Source: an uncultured Alistipes sp.
GTDB lineage: Bacteria; Bacteroidota; Bacteroidia; Bacteroidales; Rikenellaceae
Assembly: GCA_937895825.1 (NCBI GenBank)
Contig: CALBKP010000132.1
Coordinates: forward strand, 1 to 21,632
Reading direction: 5' to 3'
DNA length: 21,632 nt
Below, one piece after another: positions 15,859-21,632 of this stretch. Position 1 is the first letter of the stretch. Each line of letters starts with the position of its first letter. The translations under genes and the position numbers were made by a program. The notes beneath the pieces are model-generated. The model did not search any database, was not told the origin of the DNA, and saw only the letters and a program-made list of their open reading frames with translations.

Positions 15859-15901
15859 AAACGAGATAAGACCGACTATAACAGTCGGTCTTATCTCGTT
15901 T
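15859..15901. terminator. Strong bidirectional terminator between convergent genes
   Basis: A perfect 19-bp stem (15859-15877 with 15883-15901) encloses the five-base loop ATAAC. It sits between the stop of the zinc-ribbon gene and the stop of the convergent pullulanase. Its ends are AAA on one side and TTT on the other, so it can terminate both strands. Confidence 0.85.
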
Positions 15902-15914
15902 ATGGCGTTTTATA

Positions 15915-17888
15915 TTAGAACTCAGCCAAGATGACAGCTGAGATGGGGTTAACGGCAATCTTACCCTCGGTGGTGTCGTAGCTGCCAATGCCCTTTGCCA
16001 CGATACTCTCGCCGTCGGCAATCCACTTGTACGAGCCCGCGGGGATATCGAACTCCACGCACTCGCGCGAGCCATTCATAAGGACTACGATGCTCTTTGC
16101 CGTGTCTATGCCCTCAAGGTCGTGGAGGATGAAGCCTACGGCCGCCTCGTTCTCATGCTCGATGAACGATAGGTGGTTGCGTACTGCCTCTGCTGTGCCG
16201 AGCGAGAATGCAGGGTGTGCCTTACGTAGGGCGATAAGACCCTTTACATACTCCACAAGGTCGCTGTAAGTATGCTTTAATGACCAGTCAATGGCGTTAT
16301 ACTTGTCGGGCATGTTGTAGGTGTTCTTTTCGCCGAGTTTTGTGCGATACATCTCCTCGCCACAGAAGATGAAGGGTATGCCCTGCGACGTGAATACGCC
16401 AAGGTGCGCGAGCTTTGCCATCTTCAGACGCTCCGCTTCCGATGCCTCGGGTGAGAGGTGTTCCAATCGGTCGCGTAGGTTGTGGTCGTCGTGGCAGGTT
16501 ACGTAGCTAATGTGTTGCGTGGGCGCTCCGCACCAAGCGGTCTCCGAGTGCTCAACCTCGGGGTGCTCAACGCCACCAGCAATACCAAACTTCAACGCCT
16601 CCTTGTTGCCCTCGACACCGTGGATGAAGCCACCAGCCGAGAGGTCGAGAGTGCCACGGAGGGCGTTGCGTATGTCATCCGAGAATGCGCCGATGCCTGG
16701 CATCTGGTATGTGTAGCGCTTGAATGCAAGCTTCGATTCGTCGTAAAGGGGTGCTGCCGCTGCCCAGCCCTCGCCGTAGAGCAGGATGTTTGGGTTCAGT
16801 GCCTCGAGGCGCGAACGTATGAGGTTCATGGTCTCGATGTCGTGGATGGCCATCAGGTCGAAGCGGAAGCCGTCGATGTGGTACTCCTTGACCCAGTACT
16901 CGAGTGACTCGACCATATACTTGCGCATCATGGGCTTCTCGCTGGCAGTCTCATTGCCGCAACCCGAGCCATCGGCAAACGTGCCATCCTCGCGCATGCG
17001 GTAGAAGTAGCCTGGTACGGTGAGCTCGAAGCCGCAGTTCTCTGTCGTGGTTGTGTGGTTGTACACCACGTCGAGCACTACGCAAAGGCCAGCGTCGTGC
17101 ATCGCCTTGACGAGGGTTTTAAGCTCGCGGATGCGTGCCTCGGGGTTGGCCGCATCGGTCGAGTATGTACCCTCGGGGGCGTTGTAGTTCTTGGGCTCGT
17201 AGCCCCAGTTATACTGGTCGGTTGGTCGCGACTCATCTATCGAGCCAAAGTCGGCTGTGGGGAGCAGGTGTACGTGCGTCACGCCCATCTCCACAAGGTG
17301 GTCAAGACCCGTAGCCAGACCCTCCTCGGAGCGTGTGCCGCGCTCGGCCATGCCGAGATACTTACCCGGGTGCTCAACACCTGCTGAGGCGTGTGCCGTC
17401 ATATCGCGGTAGTGCATCTCGTAAATAACCATCTCCGATGTGGGTATCGCGGGTGCGCTGTCCGACTCCCAGCCCTCGGGGTTTGTGCGCTCGAGGTCGA
17501 TGACAGCACCGCGATTGCCATTCACGTCGAGTGCGCGGGCAAAGATACCGGCGGTCTCCTTCAGCGGCTTGCCGTCTATTGTCACCTGAAAGGCGTAGTA
17601 CATGCCGTGCTTGTCACCCTCCACTTGAGCTCTCCAGAGTCCATCCTTGGCGGCAGTCATAGCAACCTCCTCGGTAAGGGTGTCGCCGTCATATAGGCGC
17701 ACCACGACAGCCTCGGCTGTAGGAGCCCATAGCTCGAACGTCGTCGCCTCGGGCGTATATGCCATCTCGTTGATGGGCGTTGTGGGGATGGTATCACCCT
17801 CCTCTTTGGGCTGCTCCGACGAGCAGGCGATTGTCGCTATGGCTGCTATTAAGGCAGCGCTGCGAGTAATAAGCTTGTGTAGTCTCAT
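15915..17888 (-). CDS. pulA: Type I pullulanase, lipoprotein (GH13)
   Basis: The enzyme cleaves alpha-1,6 branches of pullulan, glycogen and limit dextrins, feeding starch use. It has 657 residues. The signal peptide ends in a lipobox with Cys22 (TIAC). An N-terminal CBM48-type domain (about 44-130) includes FELWAPTAEAVVVRLYDG. YNWGYEP (226-232) is the hallmark of type I pullulanases. The catalytic barrel shows DVVYNH (273-278), GFRFDLMAIHD (340-350) with nucleophile Asp344, GEGW (372-375) with acid/base Glu373, and SYVTCHDDHN (461-470) with the transition-state Asp467 or Asp468. All GH13 landmarks are intact. It is not part of a visible SusCD locus. It has its own promoter and terminator, so it is a single-gene unit. 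Its anchoring as a lipoprotein suggests a surface or periplasmic enzyme, unlike the cytoplasmic glycogen-debranching forms. Confidence 0.95.
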   Translation of the reverse strand: MRLHKLITRSAALIAAIATIACSSEQPKEEGDTIPTTPINEMAYTPEATTFELWAPTAEAVVVRLYDGDTLTEEVAMTAAKDGLWRAQVEGDKHGMYYAFQVTIDGKPLKETAGIFARALDVNGNRGAVIDLERTNPEGWESDSAPAIPTSEMVIYEMHYRDMTAHASAGVEHPGKYLGMAERGTRSEEGLATGLDHLVEMGVTHVHLLPTADFGSIDESRPTDQYNWGYEPKNYNAPEGTYSTDAANPEARIRELKTLVKAMHDAGLCVVLDVVYNHTTTTENCGFELTVPGYFYRMREDGTFADGSGCGNETASEKPMMRKYMVESLEYWVKEYHIDGFRFDLMAIHDIETMNLIRSRLEALNPNILLYGEGWAAAAPLYDESKLAFKRYTYQMPGIGAFSDDIRNALRGTLDLSAGGFIHGVEGNKEALKFGIAGGVEHPEVEHSETAWCGAPTQHISYVTCHDDHNLRDRLEHLSPEASEAERLKMAKLAHLGVFTSQGIPFIFCGEEMYRTKLGEKNTYNMPDKYNAIDWSLKHTYSDLVEYVKGLIALRKAHPAFSLGTAEAVRNHLSFIEHENEAAVGFILHDLEGIDTAKSIVVLMNGSRECVEFDIPAGSYKWIADGESIVAKGIGSYDTTEGKIAVNPISAVILAEF

Positions 17889-17937
17889 AATTGTTATGTG
17901 TTTAGTAATTTTACGTAGTTGAAGGTTTCCCTCTACG

Positions 17938-17968
17938 CAAATTTACGCTTTTTTTCTTTCCCAACAAA
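17938..17968 (-). promoter_or_regulatory. Bacteroidota-type promoter of the pullulanase
   Basis: On the minus strand, TTTG at 17965-17968 is followed after 19 bases by TAAATTTG at 17938-17945. This gives both consensus elements. The start codon (17886-17888) is about 50 bases downstream of the -7 element. Confidence 0.75.
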
Positions 17969-17983
17969 ATCCTAACAAAGTAG

Positions 17984-18007
17984 AATGGCGACGAAATCGC
18001 CGCCATT
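17984..18007 (-). terminator. Possible terminator of the 62-residue gene
   Basis: AATGGCG at 17984-17990 pairs with CGCCATT at 18001-18007, a seven-bp stem just downstream of the small minus-strand gene. A competing short stem (GGCGA with TCGCC) uses the same bases. The sequence after it on the minus strand is only loosely T-rich, so the call is tentative. Confidence 0.4.
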
Positions 18008-18011
18008 ATCA

Positions 18012-18200
18012 CTACTTTATTGTTTGGTCAATCTCGGGGTTGAGGCCTGCCAATATCCCTTGGGCTGTCCACATACCCTTGGCCGAGCGTGTGAGTGTGG
18101 TGTGCGACCCCTCGGAGGTGATGACAAAGAGCTCGTCGCCCTCCTCCACGGCAACCAAAATCTGCTCCAGCGCGGGAGCCTCGTAGTGTAATCTATTCAT
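18012..18200 (-). CDS. Small hypothetical protein of 62 residues
   Basis: The protein begins MNRLHYEAPALEQILVAVEE and continues through GDELFVITSEGSHTTLTRSA. The opening resembles short Bacteroidales proteins that start with a basic residue, then 'Y-x-x-P-x-x-E' and a hydrophobic strand. Those proteins have no known function. No signal peptide, membrane segment or catalytic motif is present. It lies between the pullulanase promoter and a long AT-rich gap, with a possible hairpin after its stop. No consensus promoter was seen before its start. The codon pattern resembles its neighbours and the frame reads cleanly, so I think it is real, but I cannot say what it does. Confidence 0.5.
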   Translation of the reverse strand: MNRLHYEAPALEQILVAVEEGDELFVITSEGSHTTLTRSAKGMWTAQGILAGLNPEIDQTIK

Positions 18201-18320
18201 AATCGAATCTATTAAAATCTTTTACGCCACAGTATAAAAATAGAAATATCTATCACAACTACAATGGTTTACAATAAGTTTATAACTATATATACACATA
18301 CTAATATTGTTATTTGCAAT

Positions 18321-18407
18321 AAATGGATCTATGTGTAAGACTAATTACCTATAAAGCAATGTGATATAAGATATGGTAGTCTTGCTTTTTATGTGAGCCA
18401 TCCATTT
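18321..18407 (+). repeat. Nested inverted repeat, possible small-RNA structure
   Basis: AAATGGAT at 18321-18328 pairs with ATCCATTT at 18400-18407. Inside it, AAGACTA at 18337-18343 pairs with TAGTCTT at 18377-18383. The inner right arm is followed by GC and a run of five T residues. The nesting is more than I would expect by chance, but the central loop is long and no consensus promoter stands upstream on the same strand. Confidence 0.4.
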
Positions 18408-18572
18408 CATATAAACAAAGATAGATATGCTTTTGTGAAAAACAATAGAAAAAAGGGCTTTTTAATGAGTCTAATATCTATTTGATTAAGAGGAAAAGCA
18501 ATGACTATGGCAAATTTAATTTTTATGGTAGTGGTAAGTCGTAATGTGCTGCCGCTGCGGGCAGAGGTAAAA

Positions 18573-18603
18573 TTTGTCATTTATAGAATTTTTCTTACCT
18601 TTA
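18573..18603 (+). promoter_or_regulatory. Promoter of the outer-membrane-barrel-like gene
   Basis: TTTG at 18573-18576, a 19-base spacer, and TACCTTTA at 18596-18603 match the -33 and -7 elements except for the last base (A in place of G). The ATG at 18652 is 48 bases downstream. Confidence 0.6.
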
Positions 18604-18651
18604 CACCGTTAATGGCGCAATGTGTGTGCGTGTTACCAACGATTTTAGAGT

Positions 18652-19317
18652 ATGAAGAGAGCATTTATTCTTATGTTGGCACTCGTGATGGTTATTCCGG
18701 CTATGGCATCATCGCCTGCGGGTAGCTACGACGAGGAACTTTATGGCCGCGATAAGGCTGAGAGAGATGTAAAACCTCAGTTCGAGGTGAACGTTGGATT
18801 TATTACGGGTGGTAAGCTCAAAACCAAGATTGAGGGTCACGAGAAGGTTAAGACCAACCTCTCGCGCCCATACCTCGAGCTCTTGGGTGGCGTGCGCCTC
18901 GGCGACTTCCTCTTTGCGGGTGTTGGTACAGGTGTGCAGTATGCCTATGGTGAGTGTAAGCTGGTGTCGTTGGCAACAGACATCTCTGGCAAGGGTGCGC
19001 CCGAAACGTGGGGCTCGGTGAGCATACCTATCTATGGTAATGTGCGCGGTTATATCCCCACACGCTCTGTTGTAGAGCCATATATCACGGTCAGCATCGG
19101 TGGCCACGTGGTGGCTACGTCGAACTTCTCCGAGGAGGGTTACGGCAAGCTTCGTGGTGGTCTGTTGATGAAGTTTGGCGCAGGACTAAATATCTCGAAT
19201 TTTAACCTTGCCCTCGGTCTTGCGTCGCAGAACCTGGAGTGGGTAGATACCGAAGGTGTAACGATGTTTAAGGCGGGAAATAATGCCTTCTATATCGAGG
19301 CAGGCGTAACCTTCTAA
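18652..19317 (+). CDS. Outer-membrane beta-barrel-like protein
   Basis: The protein has 221 residues. The signal peptide is MKRAFILMLALVMVIPAMA, with cleavage expected after AMA at residue 19. The mature part alternates short hydrophobic strands with polar turns, for example FEVNVGFITGGKL, YLELLGGVRLGDFLFAGVG and AGLNISNFNLALGLA. It ends in phenylalanine (EAGVTF), as do substrates of the barrel-assembly machinery. These features fit an eight-stranded OmpA- or OmpW-like barrel. No peptidoglycan-binding domain or enzymatic residues are visible. It stands alone with its own promoter and a shared downstream terminator. The partner or ligand cannot be guessed from sequence. Confidence 0.75.
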   Translation: MKRAFILMLALVMVIPAMASSPAGSYDEELYGRDKAERDVKPQFEVNVGFITGGKLKTKIEGHEKVKTNLSRPYLELLGGVRLGDFLFAGVGTGVQYAYGECKLVSLATDISGKGAPETWGSVSIPIYGNVRGYIPTRSVVEPYITVSIGGHVVATSNFSEEGYGKLRGGLLMKFGAGLNISNFNLALGLASQNLEWVDTEGVTMFKAGNNAFYIEAGVTF

Positions 19318-19336
19318 CGCACTCACATTAAAGGAT

Positions 19337-19379
19337 AAAGATAAGCGGAGATCTACGTTGTGGGTCTCCGCTTATCTTT
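19337..19379. terminator. Bidirectional terminator overlapping the kinase stop
   Basis: AAAGATAAGCGGAGA at 19337-19351 pairs perfectly with TCTCCGCTTATCTTT at 19365-19379, a 15-bp stem with a 13-base loop. It lies 20 bases after the barrel-protein stop. The minus-strand kinase ends inside it: its last codons (KDKRRPTT) lie in the right arm and loop, and its stop is at 19353-19355. Confidence 0.8.
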
Positions 19380-20423
19380 GATCTTAAGCTTTGTGATGTG
19401 GGCACGTACCGCCTGTTCGCTACGGCCAAGGAGCGTAGCTATTGTGGCGATGGACTCTCCGTCGCATAGCCAAACGGTGAGTCGCTCCTCCTCTTCGAAA
19501 CTCCATGCACGTCTCCTTTTGTGTGGTGCGGTGTGCTTTGGAGGCTTATACTCCACCACTGCTTTGCTCACATCGTTAGGTTTGTTGCAGTCTATCTCCA
19601 AGGCACGGCATAATAGCTGATGAAGATTGTCGATAACACCCCAGCTACTTGTCAGTCGTGTGGCTATTGCGTGGTGCGCTATATCTCCGTTTCTAAATAG
19701 GAGCATCATGGCTTCGTTGAGCGCACGATCCTTGCCACAAACTATCTGTTGCGGGTTAAAGAGTGGGTTATCCGTGCTTAGCGCTCCATCGAAGCCCTCG
19801 GCATCGAGTGCTAACGTAGCAAGTATCGTTGAAAGCAGCGCGAGAGGGTAGTCGTCAATATGTTTCCCTAAGCGCATAAGTGGGCGCTTGGGGTGGTTGA
19901 AGGCGGGTGTGCCATACTCGTCGAGGCTACGCTCCTCGATGCCACTGTGCCACATGGCATCCATATCTATCAGCTGCATCTCTCCATCCGGTCGACAGAT
20001 GATATTTTCGGGCTTGATGTCGCCGTGGGCATAGTCAGCCTCCAATAGTCGTATTGCCATGCGGTCGAAGGCATGGCTCAGTGCGCCATAGTCGCAACCG
20101 TGGCTTGCGGCAACAATGTCGAGAGGCGTACCCTCGACCCAATCTGCGATAAGTACATCGGCATACTCCACGCGCCCGCCGAGGGTGAATAGACGTAGCT
20201 CCTGGGGGTAGTAGCTACTGCCATATATCGCTCGCGCATTCTTCTTGGGGCGGTAGTAGCATTTAAAGAGTCTGTCACCCTCAATGCCGTGGATACGACA
20301 TCGAGCGGTGACAGCACTATTTCCCACAGTTATCGTCTCCGTGAAGATCGTAACGGGGCCTATGTTCTTGAGCTCCAACGTGGACGACCTAAGCGCATTG
20401 ATAATGTGCAAAAGGTTGATCAT
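19353..20423 (-). CDS. Protein kinase-like protein with C-terminal Myb/SANT-like DNA-binding domain
   Basis: The protein has 356 residues. The first approximately 290 form a eukaryotic-like kinase. Landmarks are Lys54 in FKCYY, a hinge at LIADWVEGTPLD, the catalytic loop HGDIKPEN (133-140) and a metal-binding motif that reads DMD (153-155) rather than DFG. A GTP-AF activation-segment anchor follows (YGTPAFNHP). The N-terminal lobe is short and no glycine-rich loop is obvious. Residues about 303-347 (RRRAWSFEEEERLTVWL onward, then IATLLGRSEQAVRAHITKL) resemble Myb/SANT or related helix-turn-helix domains with the usual W, EE and LGR..AV spacing. The fusion suggests phosphorylation coupled to DNA binding. 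It is unlike Hanks-type regulators with PASTA domains. It lies 28 bases after pepD on the same strand and may share its transcript. Its 3' end is embedded in a terminator. Confidence 0.8.
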   Translation of the reverse strand: MINLLHIINALRSSTLELKNIGPVTIFTETITVGNSAVTARCRIHGIEGDRLFKCYYRPKKNARAIYGSSYYPQELRLFTLGGRVEYADVLIADWVEGTPLDIVAASHGCDYGALSHAFDRMAIRLLEADYAHGDIKPENIICRPDGEMQLIDMDAMWHSGIEERSLDEYGTPAFNHPKRPLMRLGKHIDDYPLALLSTILATLALDAEGFDGALSTDNPLFNPQQIVCGKDRALNEAMMLLFRNGDIAHHAIATRLTSSWGVIDNLHQLLCRALEIDCNKPNDVSKAVVEYKPPKHTAPHKRRRAWSFEEEERLTVWLCDGESIATIATLLGRSEQAVRAHITKLKIKDKRRPTT

Positions 20424-20451
20424 AGCCCTCGCGAGATGCTAATGTACGCAA

Positions 20452-21632
20452 TTAGTCGATACGCTTGAGAAGCTCAACGAGCAACTTCCAGAACTTATCG
20501 ACGGTTGCAATCTCCAAACGCTCATCGGGCGAGTGAACACCACGCAATGTGGGGCCGAACGACACCATCTCGAGGTGGGGATACTTCTCGAGGAACAAGC
20601 CGCACTCCAAGCCAGCGTGGATAGCGCGCACCTTAGGCTCTGTGGCAAAGAGGTCGCGGTATGCCTGCACAGTCTCGGTGAGGAGCTTCGACTCGGGGTT
20701 GGGTGCCCAGCCAGGGTAGCCGTCCGAGTGCTCCACGTCGAAGCCCGAGAGGAAGAATACCGACTCGATGGTCTGCGAGGCGTAGAGCTTAGCGCTCTCA
20801 ACAGATGAACGCTGCGAGGTGGTAACCTTAATTTCCTCGTTCTCGGTATCGAACTTAACAGATGCGAGGTTTGACGATGTCTCCACAAGGCCAGGCATAG
20901 CGAACGACATGCCGAGTACGCCGTTAGGAAGACCTACGAGCGTGAGGAGCAGGTAGCAGAGGTCATCGTTTGACATGACCTTCGTGGGCTGCTTCTCCAC
21001 ATCCTCCACTGCAAAGCGCATGCGGGGCTCCGTGTGCTTGAACTCCTCCATCATCATCTGGCCAAACTCCAAGTAACGCTCCTCGAAGTCCTCCTTCTCA
21101 GTGGCGGGAACGCCCACGATGGCATAAGCCTCGCGAGGGATGGCGTTGCGCAAGTTACCGCCATCCATCTCCGCAAGTACCACCTGGAACTTGTCGATGG
21201 CGTTATAGAGGAAACGAGCCATAAGCTTGTTGGAGTTTGCGCGACCCTTGTCGATGTCGTCGCCCGAGTGACCACCTAAGAGGTCACCAATCTCAAGGCG
21301 AACGAAGGCATAACCCTCGGGCACTGTCTCGGTCTCATAGTCCATCGTAGCCACGGTATCGATACCGCCGGCGCAGCCGATGAAAATCTCGCCCTCGTCC
21401 TCCGAGTCGAGGTTTACGAGGTACTTGCCCGTGAGCATACCCTCGCCAAGACCGAAAGCTCCCGTAAGACCAGTCTCCTCGTCAACCGTGAAGAGTGCCT
21501 CAATAGCAGGGTGCTCCAAAGTCTCGTCGAGCAATACAGCCAATGCTGCAGCCATACCGATACCGCAGTCAGCACCAAGCGTCGTACCCTCGGCACGTAC
21601 CCACTCGCCGTCGATACGTGTGCGGATGGGGT
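20452..21632 (-). CDS. pepD: Aminoacyl-histidine dipeptidase (M20 family), N-terminus off the window
   Basis: This cytoplasmic metallopeptidase splits Xaa-His dipeptides such as carnosine and other short peptides. The frame stays open to the right edge, so the first part is missing; the visible part has 392 residues. Two-metal-site landmarks are GADCGIG (about visible residues 19-25, usually GADNGIG in the family), TVDEETGLTGA with the catalytic Glu pair, NLDSEDEG, HAGLECG and GVHSPDERL near the C-terminus. GGHSGDDI marks the inserted lid/dimerisation domain. The order matches PepD of Bacteroidales and E. coli. The Asn-to-Cys change beside the metal-binding Asp is the only oddity. An ATG at 21555 is internal to the conserved region and is not the true start. 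Confidence 0.95.
   Translation of the reverse strand, partial: PIRTRIDGEWVRAEGTTLGADCGIGMAAALAVLLDETLEHPAIEALFTVDEETGLTGAFGLGEGMLTGKYLVNLDSEDEGEIFIGCAGGIDTVATMDYETETVPEGYAFVRLEIGDLLGGHSGDDIDKGRANSNKLMARFLYNAIDKFQVVLAEMDGGNLRNAIPREAYAIVGVPATEKEDFEERYLEFGQMMMEEFKHTEPRMRFAVEDVEKQPTKVMSNDDLCYLLLTLVGLPNGVLGMSFAMPGLVETSSNLASVKFDTENEEIKVTTSQRSSVESAKLYASQTIESVFFLSGFDVEHSDGYPGWAPNPESKLLTETVQAYRDLFATEPKVRAIHAGLECGLFLEKYPHLEMVSFGPTLRGVHSPDERLEIATVDKFWKLLVELLKRID

Larger units (their letters stand above)
18201..18651. other. AT-rich gap with nested inverted repeat and downstream promoter
   Basis: This 451-base gap separates the small minus-strand gene from the plus-strand barrel protein. I see no supportable protein gene. 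Its right end holds a promoter for the barrel gene. Its middle holds a nested inverted repeat (18321-18407). The rest is AT-rich with no feature that I recognise. Confidence 0.55.

Noticed and set aside
18501..18725. A 74-codon plus-strand open frame before the barrel gene.
   Set aside because: It runs across the promoter and the signal-peptide region of the barrel gene in another frame. No leader or domain supports it.
1..21632. CRISPR arrays, tRNA or rRNA genes, insertion sequences and diversity-generating retroelements.
   Set aside because: I found no regularly spaced repeats, cloverleaf or rRNA-like sequence, transposase, or reverse transcriptase.

Overview
The window comes from a Bacteroidota genome, most likely order Bacteroidales. 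Several genes are preceded by the phylum's own promoter pattern (TTG or TTTG, 19-20 bases, then TAnnTTTG). Shine-Dalgarno sequences are weak, and the secreted enzymes are lipoproteins. An Alistipes/Rikenellaceae-like gut commensal would fit, but I cannot fix the family from sequence alone.

Layout. At the left edge is the 5' part of prfA (release factor 1) on the minus strand. It is divergent from an approximately 8-kb, eight-gene plus-strand block (1250-9295) with its own promoter (972-1002), a roughly 240-base AT-rich leader, and its own terminator (9311-9350). The block encodes two beta-rich tail-like proteins, a ClpP-fold prohead-type protease with an N-terminal extension, a capsid-like protein, a portal, a head-tail connector, a holin and a P5-type endolysin. 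No large terminase, integrase, repressor, replication gene, tail tube or tape measure lies in it. Host genes flank it directly on both sides. It looks either like a pared-down phage or a domesticated particle operon (gene-transfer-agent-like or satellite-like). All its frames are open, and neighbouring genes are abutting or overlapping. An imperfect inverted repeat brackets the first two genes.

Next is a plus-strand host cluster: a YdfG-type SDR, a lipoprotein sialidase, an adenine phosphoribosyltransferase, recG, then a zinc-ribbon/coiled-coil membrane protein. A perfect 19-bp-stem hairpin separates this from a minus-strand lipoprotein type I pullulanase. Beyond it lie a 62-aa minus-strand ORF, a 451-base AT-rich gap with a nested inverted repeat, and a small plus-strand outer-membrane-barrel-like protein. 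The window ends with two minus-strand genes: a protein kinase fused to a Myb/SANT-like DNA-binding tail, and pepD, which runs off the right edge.

Functionally, the host genes combine glycan use (sialidase, pullulanase), nucleotide and peptide salvage (apt, pepD) and core information processing (prfA, recG). The phage-derived block is the accessory element and the best candidate for an undescribed system. Whether it makes particles, and what they carry, depends on partners outside the window.
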